Positions 1 through 10,771 of a DNA stretch of 64,000 nt are shown here, piece by piece. This stretch comes from Serratia symbiotica. GTDB taxonomy: Bacteria > Pseudomonadota > Gammaproteobacteria > Enterobacterales > Enterobacteriaceae. Both the position numbers and the translations under genes were made by a program. Location: positions 186,001 to 250,000 of the forward strand of contig JAMDYG010000002.1 in NCBI GenBank assembly GCA_024160085.1, read 5' to 3'. How positions within the stretch are numbered: position 1 is the first letter of the stretch; each line of letters starts with the position of its first letter. Below the pieces are notes generated by a model. It was not told the origin of the DNA and did no database searches. It saw only the letters and a list, made by a program, of their open reading frames with translations.

Positions 1-1
1 T

Positions 2-241
2 GCTGGCATCATGGGTTCACTAATCGGCACGCTGTTCGGTGTGCTGCTGGCTAGAAATCTGAATAACTTGATGCCAGTCCTTGGCGCATTGATTAATAGC
101 GTTTCGTTACCAGTAGCAGTTGATCCGCTACAAGTGACGTTCATTGCTGTGGTGGCAATAGCGTTGTCTTTGATATCCACGCTCTACCCTTCATGGCGTG
201 CTGCCACCGTACAGCCTGCTGAGGCTTTACGTTATGAGTAA
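2..241 (+). CDS. lolC: LolC, lipoprotein-releasing system permease (C-terminal part)
   Basis: This is the last 79 codons of a gene that begins before the window. LolC is an inner-membrane subunit of the LolCDE ABC transporter, which releases outer-membrane lipoproteins to the chaperone LolA. The visible part holds two hydrophobic membrane stretches and ends in the family tail [18 protein letters not shown]. Its stop codon overlaps the start of lolD by 8 bases, and lolE follows, which is the standard lolCDE operon order. The identification rests on this tail and on the neighbours. Confidence 0.93.
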   Translation, partial: AGIMGSLIGTLFGVLLARNLNNLMPVLGALINSVSLPVAVDPLQVTFIAVVAIALSLISTLYPSWRAATVQPAEALRYE

Positions 242-938
242 CCTTTATTTACTGCAGTGTGACAACCTTTGCAAGAGCTATCAGGAAGGTAACCTGCACA
301 CCGATGTGTTGCGCAATGTTAATTTTGCCATGCAGCCCGGAGAGATGATGGCGATCGTCGGTAGTTCTGGTTCCGGTAAAAGTACCTTGCTGCACCTGCT
401 GGGTGGGTTAGATTCACCGAATGCTGGCGAGGTGATCTTCAAAGGCCTATCGTTGAATATCATGTCTTCGGCGGCCAAGGCGGAACTGCGCAACCGCCAG
501 CTCGGCTTTATCTATCAGTTTCACCACCTGTTGCCAGACTTTACCGCGTTAGAGAATGCCGCCATGCCGTTGCTAATAGGTGGCACCCATACCGCACTGG
601 CGCAGCAGAAGGCGATGGAGATGCTGGCGGCGGTTGGGCTGGAGAAGCGCAGTAAACATCGCCCCTCTGAACTGTCTGGCGGTGAGCGCCAGCGTGTGGC
701 GATCGCCCGTGCGCTGGTCAATAACCCGGCGTTGGTGTTGGCGGACGAACCGACCGGTAATCTGGATAAACGCACCGCAGATAGCATCCTTGATTTATTG
801 GGTGAGCTGAACATGCTCCAGGGTACGGCATTTTTAGTCGTGACCCATGATTTGCAGTTGGCCAAGCGACTCAGCCGCCAACTGGAAATGGTCGATGGCC
901 ATCTTCGGACGCCATTAACTCTGTTTGGGGGCGAGTAA
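234..938 (+). CDS. lolD: LolD, ATPase of the lipoprotein-releasing complex
   Basis: LolD powers LolCE-dependent extraction of lipoproteins from the inner membrane. The 234 residues match the usual length. The Walker A motif GSSGSGKST lies near residue 42, the ABC signature [15 protein letters not shown] near 146, and the Walker B/D-loop [10 protein letters not shown] near 169. I take the ATG at 234, which overlaps the lolC stop; an in-frame ATG at 198 would add 12 residues foreign to the family. The gene is intact and translationally coupled to its neighbours. Confidence 0.96.
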   Translation: MSNLYLLQCDNLCKSYQEGNLHTDVLRNVNFAMQPGEMMAIVGSSGSGKSTLLHLLGGLDSPNAGEVIFKGLSLNIMSSAAKAELRNRQLGFIYQFHHLLPDFTALENAAMPLLIGGTHTALAQQKAMEMLAAVGLEKRSKHRPSELSGGERQRVAIARALVNNPALVLADEPTGNLDKRTADSILDLLGELNMLQGTAFLVVTHDLQLAKRLSRQLEMVDGHLRTPLTLFGGE

Positions 939-2187
939 TGGCGTGTGTGCGTCACTTTCCTTCCTGACGGCTCTGCGTTTTAGCCGTGGCCGCAAGCGCG
1001 GCGGCATGGTATCGCTGATTTCGGTTATCTCCACCATCGGCATTGCGTTAGGGGTAGCAGTACTGATCGTTGGCCTGAGTGCGATGAACGGCTTTGAACG
1101 TGAACTACAAAACCGTATTCTGGCGGTAGTGCCTCATGGTGAGATTGAAGCAGTGAATCAGCCGCTTCATGGTTGGCTCCCTATGCTACAGCGGGTGGAG
1201 AAAGTGCCGGGCATTCTGGCCGCTGCGCCTTACATCAATTTTACTGGCCTGATGGAAAACGGCGTACAACTACGTGCGGTACAGATCAAAGGGGTAAACC
1301 CACAGCAGGAAAATCAGCTCAGTGCGTTGCCACAGTTCGTACAGGGTGATGCCTGGATTAATTTCAAGGCTGGCGAACAGCAGGTGATCCTGGGTAAGGG
1401 CGTGGCAGATGCGCTGGGTATCAAACGAGGTGCTTACGTCACGGTAATGATCCCTAACAGCAATCCTGAACTGAAGCTACTGCAACCTAAGCGCATCCGC
1501 CTGCATGTAACTGGCATTATGCAACTTAGAGGCCAATTGGATCATGGCCTGGTGCTGGTGCCATTAGGCGATGCGCAACAGTATCTCGACATAGGTGACG
1601 GCGTCACTGGCATCGCCATCAAAGTGAGCCAGGTATTCGCCGCCAATAAACTGGTGCGCGATGCTGGGGGGATAACTGATGCTTACGTCTACATCAAGAG
1701 CTGGATCAGTACTTATGGTTATATGTACCGCGATATTCAGATGATCCGCGCCATTATGTATCTGGCGATGGTTCTGGTGATCGGCGTAGCTTGCTTTAAT
1801 ATCGTTTCCACATTGGTGATGGCGGTGAAGGACAAGAGCGGAGATATCGCGGTGCTGCGCACTCTAGGTGCCAAAGATGGCTTCATCCGTGCCATTTTTA
1901 TTTGGTACGGCCTACTGACTTGGTTAGTGGGGAGCCTGAGCGGCGTAGTGGTAGGGGTGGCCGTCTCACTACAACTGACCACTATCACCAAGGGAGTGGA
2001 AAAACTGATCGGTCATTCATTCCTATCGGGCAACATTTACTTCATCGACTTTCTGCCTTCTGAGCTGCATTGGCCGGATGTGGTGATCGTGCTGGCAACA
2101 GCCCTCGTGCTCAGCCTGCTGGCTAGTTGGTATCCTGCCAGACGTGCCAGCTGTATCGATCCAGCGCGTGTGTTAAGCGGGCAATAA
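925..2187 (+). CDS. lolE: LolE, lipoprotein-releasing system permease
   Basis: LolE is the second permease of LolCDE. The ORF covers the family from [17 protein letters not shown] to the C-terminal [19 protein letters not shown], with an N-terminal membrane segment, a large periplasmic domain and three C-terminal membrane segments. The start is odd. The expected ATG at 938, in the classical TAATG overlap with the lolD stop, is in the wrong frame and reaches a stop after nine codons. The open frame can begin only at TTG 925 or GTG 943. A one-base change just after the original start is the simplest explanation, so expression may be reduced. The rest of the reading frame is clean. Confidence 0.9.
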   Translation: MGASNGVCASLSFLTALRFSRGRKRGGMVSLISVISTIGIALGVAVLIVGLSAMNGFERELQNRILAVVPHGEIEAVNQPLHGWLPMLQRVEKVPGILAAAPYINFTGLMENGVQLRAVQIKGVNPQQENQLSALPQFVQGDAWINFKAGEQQVILGKGVADALGIKRGAYVTVMIPNSNPELKLLQPKRIRLHVTGIMQLRGQLDHGLVLVPLGDAQQYLDIGDGVTGIAIKVSQVFAANKLVRDAGGITDAYVYIKSWISTYGYMYRDIQMIRAIMYLAMVLVIGVACFNIVSTLVMAVKDKSGDIAVLRTLGAKDGFIRAIFIWYGLLTWLVGSLSGVVVGVAVSLQLTTITKGVEKLIGHSFLSGNIYFIDFLPSELHWPDVVIVLATALVLSLLASWYPARRASCIDPARVLSGQ

Positions 2188-2196
2188 TCAAAATGC

Positions 2197-2213
2197 GGGC
2201 AGAGAAGCTGCCC
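2197..2213 (+). other. short hairpin between lolE and cobB
   Basis: GGGCAG (2197-2202) pairs with CTGCCC (2208-2213) around a 5-base loop, just before the cobB ribosome binding site (AGGAGG near 2219-2224). There is no run of T after it, so it is a poor terminator. It may only affect message stability or cobB translation. Confidence 0.4.
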
Positions 2214-2230
2214 TATTCAGGAGGAAATGA

Positions 2231-3073
2231 ATGCACACTCGCCATCGGTTGTGTCAGTTTCGTAAGAGTAAGCATGTGCTGCATCAGCGTTTTCGTTCAC
2301 GTATTTTTTATCGTGATATCATGGCGGTGTCCGAGCTGAAAAAGCCGTTTGTGGTGGTGTTGACCGGGGCTGGCATCTCCGCCGAATCAGGTATTCGTAC
2401 TTTCCGCACGGCAGATGGGCTGTGGGAACAGCACCGGGTGGGGGACGTCGCCACGCCGGAAGGCTATCAGCGCAATCCGGTATTGGTGCAGGAGTTTTAT
2501 AACGCGCGCCGCCGCCAGCTACAGGCCGCAGAGATTGCGCCCAACGCTGCGCACCACGCGCTGGCAGATCTGGAAGCGTGGATGGGGGAAAATTTCCTGC
2601 TGGTTACTCAGAATATCGATAACCTGCATGAACGCGTGGGTAACAAGCGGGTGCTGCATATGCATGGTGAGTTATTGAAGGTGCGCTGCACCCATTCAGG
2701 CCAGGTGTTCGACTGGCCTGAAGATCTCAGCATTGAGGATCGTTGCCACTGCTGCCAGCTCTCGGCACCGCTGCGTCCTCATGTCGTGTGGTTTGGAGAA
2801 ATGCCGCTGGGTATGGACGAAATCTATCAGGCGTTGGCTAAGGCTGATTTCTTTATCGCCATTGGTACCTCTGGCCATGTCTATCCGGCGGCAAGCTTTG
2901 TGCAGGAGGCACGGTTGGCCGGGGCTTACACCATGGAATTAAACCTGGAACCCAGCCAGGTGGAAAACCAGTTTAACGAAAAGCATTACGGCCTATCCAG
3001 CGAGGTAGTACCGTATTTCGTGCGCAAATTCTTGGTGGGCAAGGCCCATAAGGCCAAAATGGCGAAAAAATAG
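2231..3073 (+). CDS. cobB: CobB, NAD-dependent sirtuin deacylase
   Basis: CobB removes acetyl and succinyl groups from protein lysines using NAD+ and regulates enzymes such as acetyl-CoA synthetase. The 280-residue ORF has the sirtuin NAD-binding start [18 protein letters not shown] near residue 41, [12 protein letters not shown], the catalytic histidine in [11 protein letters not shown], a zinc-site CHCC, and [16 protein letters not shown]. The basic N-terminal leader of about 30 residues is also present in the long form of the E. coli protein, and AGGAGG precedes the ATG at 2231. In E. coli nagK lies between lolE and cobB; here it is absent. Intact. Confidence 0.95.
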   Translation: MHTRHRLCQFRKSKHVLHQRFRSRIFYRDIMAVSELKKPFVVVLTGAGISAESGIRTFRTADGLWEQHRVGDVATPEGYQRNPVLVQEFYNARRRQLQAAEIAPNAAHHALADLEAWMGENFLLVTQNIDNLHERVGNKRVLHMHGELLKVRCTHSGQVFDWPEDLSIEDRCHCCQLSAPLRPHVVWFGEMPLGMDEIYQALAKADFFIAIGTSGHVYPAASFVQEARLAGAYTMELNLEPSQVENQFNEKHYGLSSEVVPYFVRKFLVGKAHKAKMAKK

Positions 3074-3239
3074 CCTGGTTAAATAGGTTCTTAGTTTACT
3101 GCCGATGTAGATCATTGCGCCTTCATTTGGCACTCTATTTCGCGCCAAACGGCAAAGTTTTAGCGTTTTCTCGGCTAAGCAAGAGAATTAACCTAGATTA
3201 GAGGAATGAGGGGCGAAGTGATCACCCGGTCAAGGTTGC

Positions 3240-4283
3240 TTAGCGCCTAACTTTCAATTTCTGGAAGTGGTTTTCGTACAGCCTGCTGGCATCGCCCACA
3301 TCATTTTGCCATTCTCCATTGTTGATCACCGCTTCATCGGGATACAGCGATTTGTCGTTAGCTACTTTAGGAGAGAGTAGTTTTTTTGCTGCCAGATTAG
3401 GTGTGGGGTAACCGATAGTTTCTGCTAGCTGTGCTGCAATCTCCGGACGTAGCAGGAAGTTGATCAGCTTTAGCGCCCCCGCAACATTCTGTGCATTTGC
3501 CGGGATCGCCAGGCTGTCCATCCAGAAAATGCCGCCTTCCTTTGGCCAGACGACCTCCAGCGGAGTGCTCTCTTGGCGCGCCACGAACGCAGAGCCGTTC
3601 CATACCATCCCCAGATTGACTTCCCCTTCTATAAATGGATTGCCTGGGTTATCGGAGTTAAAGGCCAGCACGTTTGGCATTAGCTTCTGCAACTCATGGT
3701 AGGCGGCCTCGATCTGTTTGGCATCCCTGGTGTTGCCTGAGTATCCTAGCTTGCGCAGGGCTATTTGAAACACGTCACGCGCGTCGTCGATCAGCAACAG
3801 ACGCCCCTTATATTGTGGCTGCCAGAAATCGGCCCAGGTGGTGATGGTGGTGGGATCGATCGCATCTGTGTTGACGCCAATGACTGTAGCGCCCCAGATA
3901 AAAGGGATTGAATAGTCATTGTCAGGATCGAAAGGTTTGTTCAGCAGGTTGGGGTTTAAATCCTTGAAGTGGCTGAGCTTGCTCTTGTCGATTTTTTGTA
4001 ACATACCTTCCTTGCTCATCTTGGCGATAAAGTAGGTGGAAGGTACCACCAAATCGTATGCGCCATCCTTGTAGGTTTTCAGCTTAGCGTACATACTTTC
4101 ATTGGATTCGTAGGTTGAGTAAATCACTTTGATGCCGGTTTCTTTGGTGAACTGCTCAAGCAGTCCCGGAGGAACGTATTCTGTCCAGTTATAGAAGTAC
4201 AGCATTTTGCCATCATAGGCATTTGCAGAGCCTAGGCCCAGCGCCATCATCCAGGCTACCAACAAGTGTGACCACTTTTTCAT
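3240..4283 (-). CDS. potD: PotD, spermidine/putrescine-binding periplasmic protein
   Basis: PotD captures spermidine (preferentially) and putrescine for the PotABC importer. The 347 residues include a typical signal peptide (MKKWSHLLVAWMMALGLGSANA), then YFYNWTEYVPPGLLEQFTKE and the conserved STYESNESMYAKLKTYKDGA and NSDNPGNPFIEGEVNLGM segments. It is the last gene of the leftward operon potABCD. A 248-base gap separates it from potC, whereas E. coli has them overlapping. I recognised no coding remnant in that gap, which could hold a separate promoter or a relic of an insertion. Intact. Confidence 0.96.
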   Translation of the reverse strand: MKKWSHLLVAWMMALGLGSANAYDGKMLYFYNWTEYVPPGLLEQFTKETGIKVIYSTYESNESMYAKLKTYKDGAYDLVVPSTYFIAKMSKEGMLQKIDKSKLSHFKDLNPNLLNKPFDPDNDYSIPFIWGATVIGVNTDAIDPTTITTWADFWQPQYKGRLLLIDDARDVFQIALRKLGYSGNTRDAKQIEAAYHELQKLMPNVLAFNSDNPGNPFIEGEVNLGMVWNGSAFVARQESTPLEVVWPKEGGIFWMDSLAIPANAQNVAGALKLINFLLRPEIAAQLAETIGYPTPNLAAKKLLSPKVANDKSLYPDEAVINNGEWQNDVGDASRLYENHFQKLKVRR

Positions 4284-4531
4284 ACAGCATGTCCTTCAAC
4301 AGTATTGAGTTGATCTGGTATGCGCTGCCACCTGTAACGGTGCGACATACCTCATAAATGATGATTATAGGTACCGGGACGTAGTGGGTAAAGTCGGTGC
4401 CACCGGGCGATGTAACGCTGGCGAACTTTTCTTTGGTTTGCACGCCAACACAGCTGGATAGACGAGCAAGCGCAAATCACCACAGGGCGCTACTCATCCG
4501 ACGTTGGGGTTCCGCAGCACCCAGAGCGTTA

Positions 4532-5311
4532 TTAGATTTTAGGACTGCGGTCACGCATCACCCATTGGCTGGCAATCACTAGCACTATGGACAGCAGCAG
4601 CAGGATGGTAGCCAGAGCGTTGACCTCCGGCGACAAGCCGACTTTCACCATCGAGTAGATCTTCAGCGGCAAGATCTCATAGCCAGGGCCGGTAACGAAC
4701 GAAGAAACTACCACGTCATCCATGGATAAGGTGAAGCTCAGCAGCCAGCCAGACGCTACTGCTGGCATCGCCAGCGGCAGGATAATCTGGTGCAGGATGG
4801 TGACTTCGCCGGCACCGAGATCGCGTGCCGCTTCGAGCATCTTCACGTCAAACCCCTTCAGCCGCGAGTAGACGGTAACCACCACAAACGGCAGACAGAA
4901 GGTGATGTGCGAGAACAGCAGCGACCAGAAACCGAGCGAAATCCCCAGCAGCATAAACAGAACCAGCAGGGAAATGGCCATCACAATATCTGGCGACATC
5001 ATCACCACAAACAGCATACCGTTTACAAATGGTTTGCCGCGAAAACGGTAACGATACAGCGCTACTGCGGCCAGCGAGCCGATCAGTGCGGCGAAAGTAG
5101 CGGACAGTACCGCCATAGTCAACGAGTGACCCGCCGCTTGTAGTAGGCTGTCGTTATTGAACAAAATGCTGTACCAATAGGTGGTAAAACCTTGCCAACT
5201 GAAGCCAAAGCGCGAAGCATTGAACGAGTTAACGATTAGGATAATGATCGGAACATACAAATAGGCGTAAACTATGGCCATGAACCCACCCTGCAGCAGA
5301 CGCCTAATCAT
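4532..5311 (-). CDS. potC: PotC, spermidine/putrescine transporter permease
   Basis: PotC is one of two membrane subunits of the polyamine ABC importer. The 259 residues contain six predicted membrane segments and the binding-protein-dependent permease EAA loop, EAARDLGAGEVTILHQIILP, which contacts the PotA ATPase. It overlaps the end of potB by 4 bases, so the two are translationally coupled. The C-terminus is a few residues shorter than in E. coli. No defects are visible. Confidence 0.95.
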   Translation of the reverse strand: MIRRLLQGGFMAIVYAYLYVPIIILIVNSFNASRFGFSWQGFTTYWYSILFNNDSLLQAAGHSLTMAVLSATFAALIGSLAAVALYRYRFRGKPFVNGMLFVVMMSPDIVMAISLLVLFMLLGISLGFWSLLFSHITFCLPFVVVTVYSRLKGFDVKMLEAARDLGAGEVTILHQIILPLAMPAVASGWLLSFTLSMDDVVVSSFVTGPGYEILPLKIYSMVKVGLSPEVNALATILLLLSIVLVIASQWVMRDRSPKI

Positions 5312-6168
5312 ACCAGCCCTTCTTGCCTGTTGAGCAGCTGGGTGACCCGGTAATAAACCAGTAACAATAGCCCCATCGCTAGTGTTAAACAGATGCTGGT
5401 AGCCGCACCAAACGGCCAGTCGCGAATATTGAGGAACTGGCTTTTAATCACGTTACCGATCAGTGGGTACTTAGCCCCCCCCAGCAGATCCGCCACGTAG
5501 AATACGCCCATGGCTGGCAGCAGCACCAGCAGGCAACCAGCGATAATGCCTGGCATAGTCAGCGGCACTATAATGCGGATAAAAGTCTGTAGCTTGTTGG
5601 CACCGAGATCGCGTACTGCTTCCAGACAGGGCTTGTCCAGCTTTTCGATGCTGGAGTAAAGCGGCAGCACCATAAACGGCAACAGAATATATACCAGCCC
5701 AAGGATCACTGCTCCTGAGGAGTACATGATACGCAGCGGTTGGTCAATTAGCCCGGTGCTTAGCAGTGCCTCGTTGAGGTAGCCACGGGTACTGAGGAAT
5801 AGCTTTAGGCCGTAAACGCGGATCAGTGAGTTAGTCCAGAAGGGCACGACCAATAGAAACAATAACAGGGGTTGCAGCTTCTGCGGTAGGCGCGCCAGGA
5901 TAAAGGCGAACGGATAACCGAGCGCCAGGCAGCATAAGGTGGCAATCAGCGCCATATTTAACGAATGCAACAGCACCTGCACGTACAGCGGATCGAGTAG
6001 CCGGCTGTAGTTGTTGAGCGTAAACACCCACTTTACCAGAGTAGCGTCGTCGCAGGTGAGAAAGCTGGTGCCAATAATCATCAAATTCGGCAAGAAGACG
6101 AACAGCAATAGCCAAGTTACCACGCCGACGATCACCGCATTTTGAAATACTTTACGCGATTTCTTCAT
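5308..6168 (-). CDS. potB: PotB, spermidine/putrescine transporter permease
   Basis: PotB pairs with PotC to form the membrane channel of the polyamine importer. The 286-residue ORF has six hydrophobic segments and the EAA loop [20 protein letters not shown]. It overlaps potA by 17 bases and potC by 4, as expected for a tightly packed operon. The N-terminal MKKSRKVFQ is basic and cytoplasmic. It is slightly longer than E. coli PotB, mainly at the start. Intact. Confidence 0.95.
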   Translation of the reverse strand: MKKSRKVFQNAVIVGVVTWLLLFVFLPNLMIIGTSFLTCDDATLVKWVFTLNNYSRLLDPLYVQVLLHSLNMALIATLCCLALGYPFAFILARLPQKLQPLLLFLLVVPFWTNSLIRVYGLKLFLSTRGYLNEALLSTGLIDQPLRIMYSSGAVILGLVYILLPFMVLPLYSSIEKLDKPCLEAVRDLGANKLQTFIRIIVPLTMPGIIAGCLLVLLPAMGVFYVADLLGGAKYPLIGNVIKSQFLNIRDWPFGAATSICLTLAMGLLLLVYYRVTQLLNRQEGLV

Positions 6169-7267
6169 CAGCCAGCACCACCTCCCAGCTTTCGACCCAA
6201 GTCACGGCCACCTTTTGGTTCAGCGAGCGGTTGACATCCGGATCGTCTCCGTTAAAGAATTCGCTGACCATTACCATATTACCGTTCTCCAGCTTGACCA
6301 CTGATTCCAGCGTCATGCCTTTGTAGTTGCGCTCACGTACATAGCCGATCAGACCATCCGGCTGTGCACTGTCGTTCACTGCCTCCACCCGTAGATCTTC
6401 TGGGCGCAGCAATACCTTCAGCCGCTGGCCTGCTTCAACCGGCAGTTCGGCATAGATATCGCACTCGCGACCTTCTACATCAGCACGTACCCGCCGTGGA
6501 TCAAGGCGCTGCAATACTACGGCGTCAAAGGTGTTGATCTCACCGATAAAGCGTGCGACGAACAGGTTCTTTGGCTCCTCGTAAATTTCGCGCGGTGTGC
6601 CGTCCTGCTCAATGCGCCCGTCACGCATCACCACGATGCGGTCTGACAGGGTCAGCGCCTCTTCTTGGTCATGGGTGACGAATACGAAGGTGATGCCCAG
6701 TTTGCGTTGTAGTGCCTTCAGTTCGCTTTGCATTTGCTTGCGCAGCTTGTAGTCCAGAGCTGATAGCGACTCGTCTAACAGTAGCACCTTTGGTTTATTG
6801 ACCAAGGCACGAGCGATAGCCACCCGCTGCTGCTGACCACCGGAAAGCTGGCCTGGACGGCGCTGGGCGAACTTATCTAATTGCACCATGCGTAGTGCCT
6901 CATCGACGCGGGGCGTCAGTTCGGCTGCCGGGATTTTCTGCATCCGCAAGCCAAAGGCGACGTTTTCAAACACTGTCATATGCGGGAACAGGGCGTAGCT
7001 TTGGAATACGGTATTGACGTGACGCTGCTCGGCGGGGATTGCGGTGATGTCTTGGTCATCAAGCAGGATACGTCCTTGATCGACAGTCTCCAATCCAGCG
7101 ATCAAACGTAGCACTGTGGTTTTACCACAGCCGGAAGGACCGAGAATAGTAAGGAATTCACCGTAGTTAATTGTTAGGTTGAGATCGGCAATGATTGTTT
7201 TACCGTCGAACTCTTTGCTTATGGCATACAGTTCAATAAGGGGTATCAGAGAGGATTTCTCAGTCAT
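6152..7267 (-). CDS. potA: PotA, spermidine/putrescine importer ATPase
   Basis: PotA energises polyamine uptake. The 371 residues show Walker A (GPSGCGKTT, near residue 44), the Q-loop [20 protein letters not shown], the signature [19 protein letters not shown] and Walker [12 protein letters not shown], followed by a C-terminal regulatory (TOBE-type) domain. It is the first gene of potABCD, so the operon promoter should lie in 7268-7470. In E. coli the divergent neighbour is pepT; here only the end of pepT remains. The whole operon is intact in a region where the neighbours are decaying, which suggests polyamine import is still selected. Confidence 0.96.
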   Translation of the reverse strand: MTEKSSLIPLIELYAISKEFDGKTIIADLNLTINYGEFLTILGPSGCGKTTVLRLIAGLETVDQGRILLDDQDITAIPAEQRHVNTVFQSYALFPHMTVFENVAFGLRMQKIPAAELTPRVDEALRMVQLDKFAQRRPGQLSGGQQQRVAIARALVNKPKVLLLDESLSALDYKLRKQMQSELKALQRKLGITFVFVTHDQEEALTLSDRIVVMRDGRIEQDGTPREIYEEPKNLFVARFIGEINTFDAVVLQRLDPRRVRADVEGRECDIYAELPVEAGQRLKVLLRPEDLRVEAVNDSAQPDGLIGYVRERNYKGMTLESVVKLENGNMVMVSEFFNGDDPDVNRSLNQKVAVTWVESWEVVLADEEIA

Positions 7268-7487
7268 TTATAGAGTCACTCTATCCCGTGGTCTAATGCA
7301 GATAGAACCGCAACTGGAAAAGACTGCCGAAGCTTCTAGGGTTGCCCCAATAATTAAATGGAGCTTCAAAACCAGTTGTGCCAATAGAAAACTTTAGAGC
7401 GCGCATGATAGACGCTGAAAGGCGGAATTGAAAGCCGTTCCGGCTAAGTATCGCTTATTTCATCATGATGCGACACATAATCCCAGC

Positions 7488-7670
7488 AATGCCTACTTTA
7501 TCGAACTGAGGGTAAAGCCGATCTGCGGTGGTACCAATGGCACCCAATTGTCATTCTGTCGTGTCCAAATTTATTTATCGGCGGTTACAATTACCCCGGT
7601 GTGTCACTGGTGGGGATGGAACAGGCAGTGGCAGTAGTCATCATCGCAGAGCGGGGAAAATAGCGTTATA
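7488..7670 (+). pseudogene. pepT: pepT remnant (C-terminal end of peptidase T)
   Basis: Peptidase T is a zinc tripeptidase. In E. coli pepT sits between potA and roxA on this strand. Here only its last 60 or so codons can be read, in two or three frames: ELRVKPICGGTNGTQLSF corresponds to the conserved E. coli stretch ELKPIRGGTDGAQLSF, followed in other frames by PNLF-GGYNYPG and GMEQAVAVV. Most of the gene, including the metal ligands, has been deleted. The position, order and matching phrases support the call. Nothing else is recognisable in 7268-7487 apart from presumed potA promoter sequence. Confidence 0.7.
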
Positions 7671-7746
7671 TCCCATAATCACCTACGGCACCACCTACGG
7701 CACTACCCTGAAATCTGACAGTGCCGCCACCCTCTCAGCGCTAGGA

Positions 7747-8869
7747 TCAGTGGGTGAAATACCAATATCCGCTGTTCACCAACATGGCCAGCAGCGCCAT
7801 AAATGACGGATCGTCCACTGCTTCACCAAGCAAGGCTGCATCAACACTGAAGTTATGGCACAATGCATCTACTGCTGGCAAGTGATCGGTGTCTATCACC
7901 TCACTATTGATGAAGCATTGACCGCCGATGCGCAGTACACGCAGGCCGCCTAATCGCTGAAGCAATTCACCTTGTTGCAGCAATTAGTAAATTTCACTGA
8001 TTTGATAGGACGGCTCCAGCGGTGCGATATCCAACTCGTGGCGTGACTGAGAGATGAAATCGCCGAACCATTGCTGAAAGTATTGCGGTTGCTGCACCAG
8101 CTCCAGCATCATTTGCCGCAGGATATCGACTTCATGTGGCAGCACGTCAGCCGGGTGTTCACGCAGCTTGATGTCCAGGTCGCTGTATCGCCTGCTGCCT
8201 AAATCGTGTGCTAACACATAGTTGGCAAAGTCACTGATCAGTTCACGGCCATTCGGTGCAAGAAAGCCCACTGAATAGTTCAGCGCATTTTCCAGCGTAT
8301 ATCCTTCGTGGGGGAAACCAGGTGGGATATACAGAATGTCCGCCCAGTTCCATCTCTTCGTCAATAATGGCACCAAGGGGTTCAACTTATAGCGGATCCG
8401 GGTGCATAATGTACTGCTTCATTAGCACCTTTTCGCCTACACGCCAACGACGGCGACCAACGTCTTGAATAATAAACATATCATATTGATCGAGGTGTGG
8501 GCCTACGCAGCCTCCCGGCATCGAGAAGGAGACCATTAAATCATCTATCCGCCAGTCCGGTAGTTGGCGTAACGGCCTCATTAGCGCACTGGAAGTCTGA
8601 TGCCAGTGATTGACCGCCTGCACCAGCAGCGACCAGTTATTCTCGCCAAGGTGGTCAAGGTTTTCGAAGGGACCGTGCGCCACCTGCTAGTGACCATCAT
8701 GATGGCTGATCAGACGGCTGTCTACATCGTTTTCCATCGCTAACCAGGCCAACTCATCTGGGGAGAGTGGATCGATAAAGTTTTTGAGGCTGTATTTCAG
8801 AACCACCGGACGCTTTTGCCAATAGCGTTGCAAACAATCATCCTAGTTCAGATCTAATCGATAATCCAT
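7747..8869 (-). pseudogene. roxA: RoxA (YcfD), ribosomal protein L16 arginine hydroxylase, broken
   Basis: RoxA is a cupin-fold Fe(II)/2-oxoglutarate oxygenase that hydroxylates an arginine of ribosomal protein L16. Nearly the full length (about 374 codons) can be aligned, including the iron ligand segment GPHLDQYDMFIIQ and DILYIPPGFPHEGY. It has in-frame stops near codon 9, at the HDGH-stop-QVAHG site (about 8690), after HPDPL (about 8387) and after QISEIY (about 7982), plus an extra G at about 8340. With four stops and one frameshift it cannot give a working protein. The expected start is the ATG at 8869. Confidence 0.93.
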
Positions 8870-9136
8870 TTTCTATTCCAACACAGTGGAGTGAGCATAA
8901 AGTGCGATTATAACGGAAGTTTGGGCTGCTGGATCGGTACCTGCACGAGATAATTTACCCGTGCAGGCTCTTTGAATAGCAAGCAGCCACCGAAAGACAG
9001 TGGCTGAAATTTAGCTGCAGGGCATGACGTGCTTGCCTGTGAAGGAATAATGCAGCCAGGTTGCCCGATGAAGCACAGACCCGCTGAGGTGAGCCAGAAG
9101 CTATAGAGTGTCTAGCTCTTTTGGGCTAGGAGAATG

Positions 9137-10095
9137 TCAATCGTGATGATGGGAATTATGCTGACTAGCGAAGGTCACTTGCATGTGTGCGCCACCGAGC
9201 GGGCTGTCGCTGATGGTGATCTGTCCGTCATATTGCTCGATGATCTCCGCTGCTACCGACAGGCCGAGGATCTGGCCGGGGCGCAGCGTATCGACACACT
9301 GGCCACGTTTGAAAATCAGCGCGCGCTTGCTTTCCGGAATGCCTGGGCCGTCGTCGTCGATGACAATAGAGAGGTTTTTATCGGAGCGTAGCGAGGTGAT
9401 TTCCACAAACTCCAGGCAATATTTACAGGCGTTTCCCAGCACGTTACCCATCACTTCAATGAATTCGTTATTCTCCCCCATAAAGGTCACTTCTGGCGAG
9501 ATATCTAGCGTTATCATCAACCCCTTTGCGCTGATAGACTTTGTTCAGTGCTACTGTGAGGCTGTCAAGTAGCGCTGGCACCGAGCGGATCTCACGCGTC
9601 AGCATCGTTTAGCCCTGAATTGATGCTGGCTCGGTGCATATAGTAGCCGATCTGCTGCGAGATCCGGCCGATCTAATCTAGCATGATCGGTTCCGGCTTC
9701 CAATTCACTACTGATACGGGTATCGATCTCGTAGAAACCTGACTCCCTGAGCCATTCTTTGTTAATCAGCTTTTTCAAAGCTGGCACTCTGCGCTGGTTA
9801 CACAACAGGTTGCCCTTTTCGTCGTAAATAAAGACCAAAGTAGGGAAGTTAAGGTCGATATCAGGGGGAGCGGCGATGGTGGGGTTATTGTCTTTCCATT
9901 GTGCCAAGCTAAAAAACAGGTTGCTTTCGCCGCGTAGCAGACGAAAAGCGGTCTTGTCGAAACTGACGATATAACACCCACTACCGACACCAAGCCGTAA
10001 GATAGAGACAATGCTATGATCATGCCAGCAGTCGCCATTAAAAAGCGGGCGCGCAATGAAAACGGTTTTATATCCTTATTAAGCATGCTGCTCAT
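9137..10095 (-). pseudogene. phoQ: PhoQ sensor kinase, broken with a large internal deletion
   Basis: PhoQ senses low Mg2+, acid and cationic peptides and phosphorylates PhoP. The N-terminal part (FSLRARFLMATAGMIIALSLSYG, first membrane segment) and the ATP-binding domain ([36 protein letters not shown]) are clear. Between them, at about 9700, the text jumps from EIDTRISSE in the periplasmic sensor to sequence equivalent to LEQISRISQQIGYY. This loses the rest of the sensor domain, the second membrane segment, HAMP and most of the dimerisation/phospho-histidine region. Frameshifts (about 9900, 9770, 9600) and a stop add to the damage. Its start overlaps the phoP stop, as in intact relatives. 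Confidence 0.93.
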
Positions 10096-10771
10096 TTCAC
10101 ATTAAAGCGATAGCCTTGGCTACGCACGGTAGTGATCACGTCCTGCGGATATTCTGCCTGTATTTTTTTGCGCAGGCGACCCATCAGCACATCGATAGTA
10201 TGTGCTTTCGCGCAATTCGGCGTCCAGATATAGTTGTAGCATCAACGAATTTTTGCTGACCACTTTGCCGGCATTGCGGATCAGCGTCTCAATAATGGTG
10301 TATTCAAAGGTAGTCAATTTGATGTTCTGCTCATTAACGCTCAGTTCACGGCGCGACAGATCGATCCGGAACGGTAGTAGCATAATAATCTAGGATGCCA
10401 AACCGCTGTTACGGCGCATCAGCGCCTGAATGCGAGCGATCACTTCTTCTAAATGAAACGGCTTGGTGACATAGTCGTCAGCACCGGCCTCCATCACACT
10501 GCCACTTTATCCTGCCAGCTTTCGCGCGCGGGTCAGACCCAGAATCGGCAATTTCATTTGGTGAGCGCGCCAGCGTCGGATCAGGCTAAGGCCGTCTTCG
10601 CCCGGCAGTCCAAGATCGACAATAGCAATGTCTGGTGCATGTTCTTGCATGCAGGAAGTAAACGGCTTCTTTTGCGTTTTCAGCATCATCAACCTGATGA
10701 CCCATTTCATGCATCTGAACGGAAAGGTGGTGGCGTAATAAACTATTATCTTCGACAACCAGTATTCGCAC
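10092..10771 (-). pseudogene. phoP: PhoP response regulator, broken
   Basis: PhoP is the DNA-binding partner of PhoQ and controls envelope and Mg2+ genes. The receiver domain starts [19 protein letters not shown] and contains the phospho-acceptor phrase [21 protein letters not shown]. The winged-helix domain contains [18 protein letters not shown] and [19 protein letters not shown]. The receiver is split by a frameshift near 10640, another shift occurs near 10505, a stop falls at the linker (about 10390), and a shift near 10200 puts the end ([15 protein letters not shown]) in another frame. Together with the broken phoQ, this shows the two-component system is lost. Confidence 0.93.
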
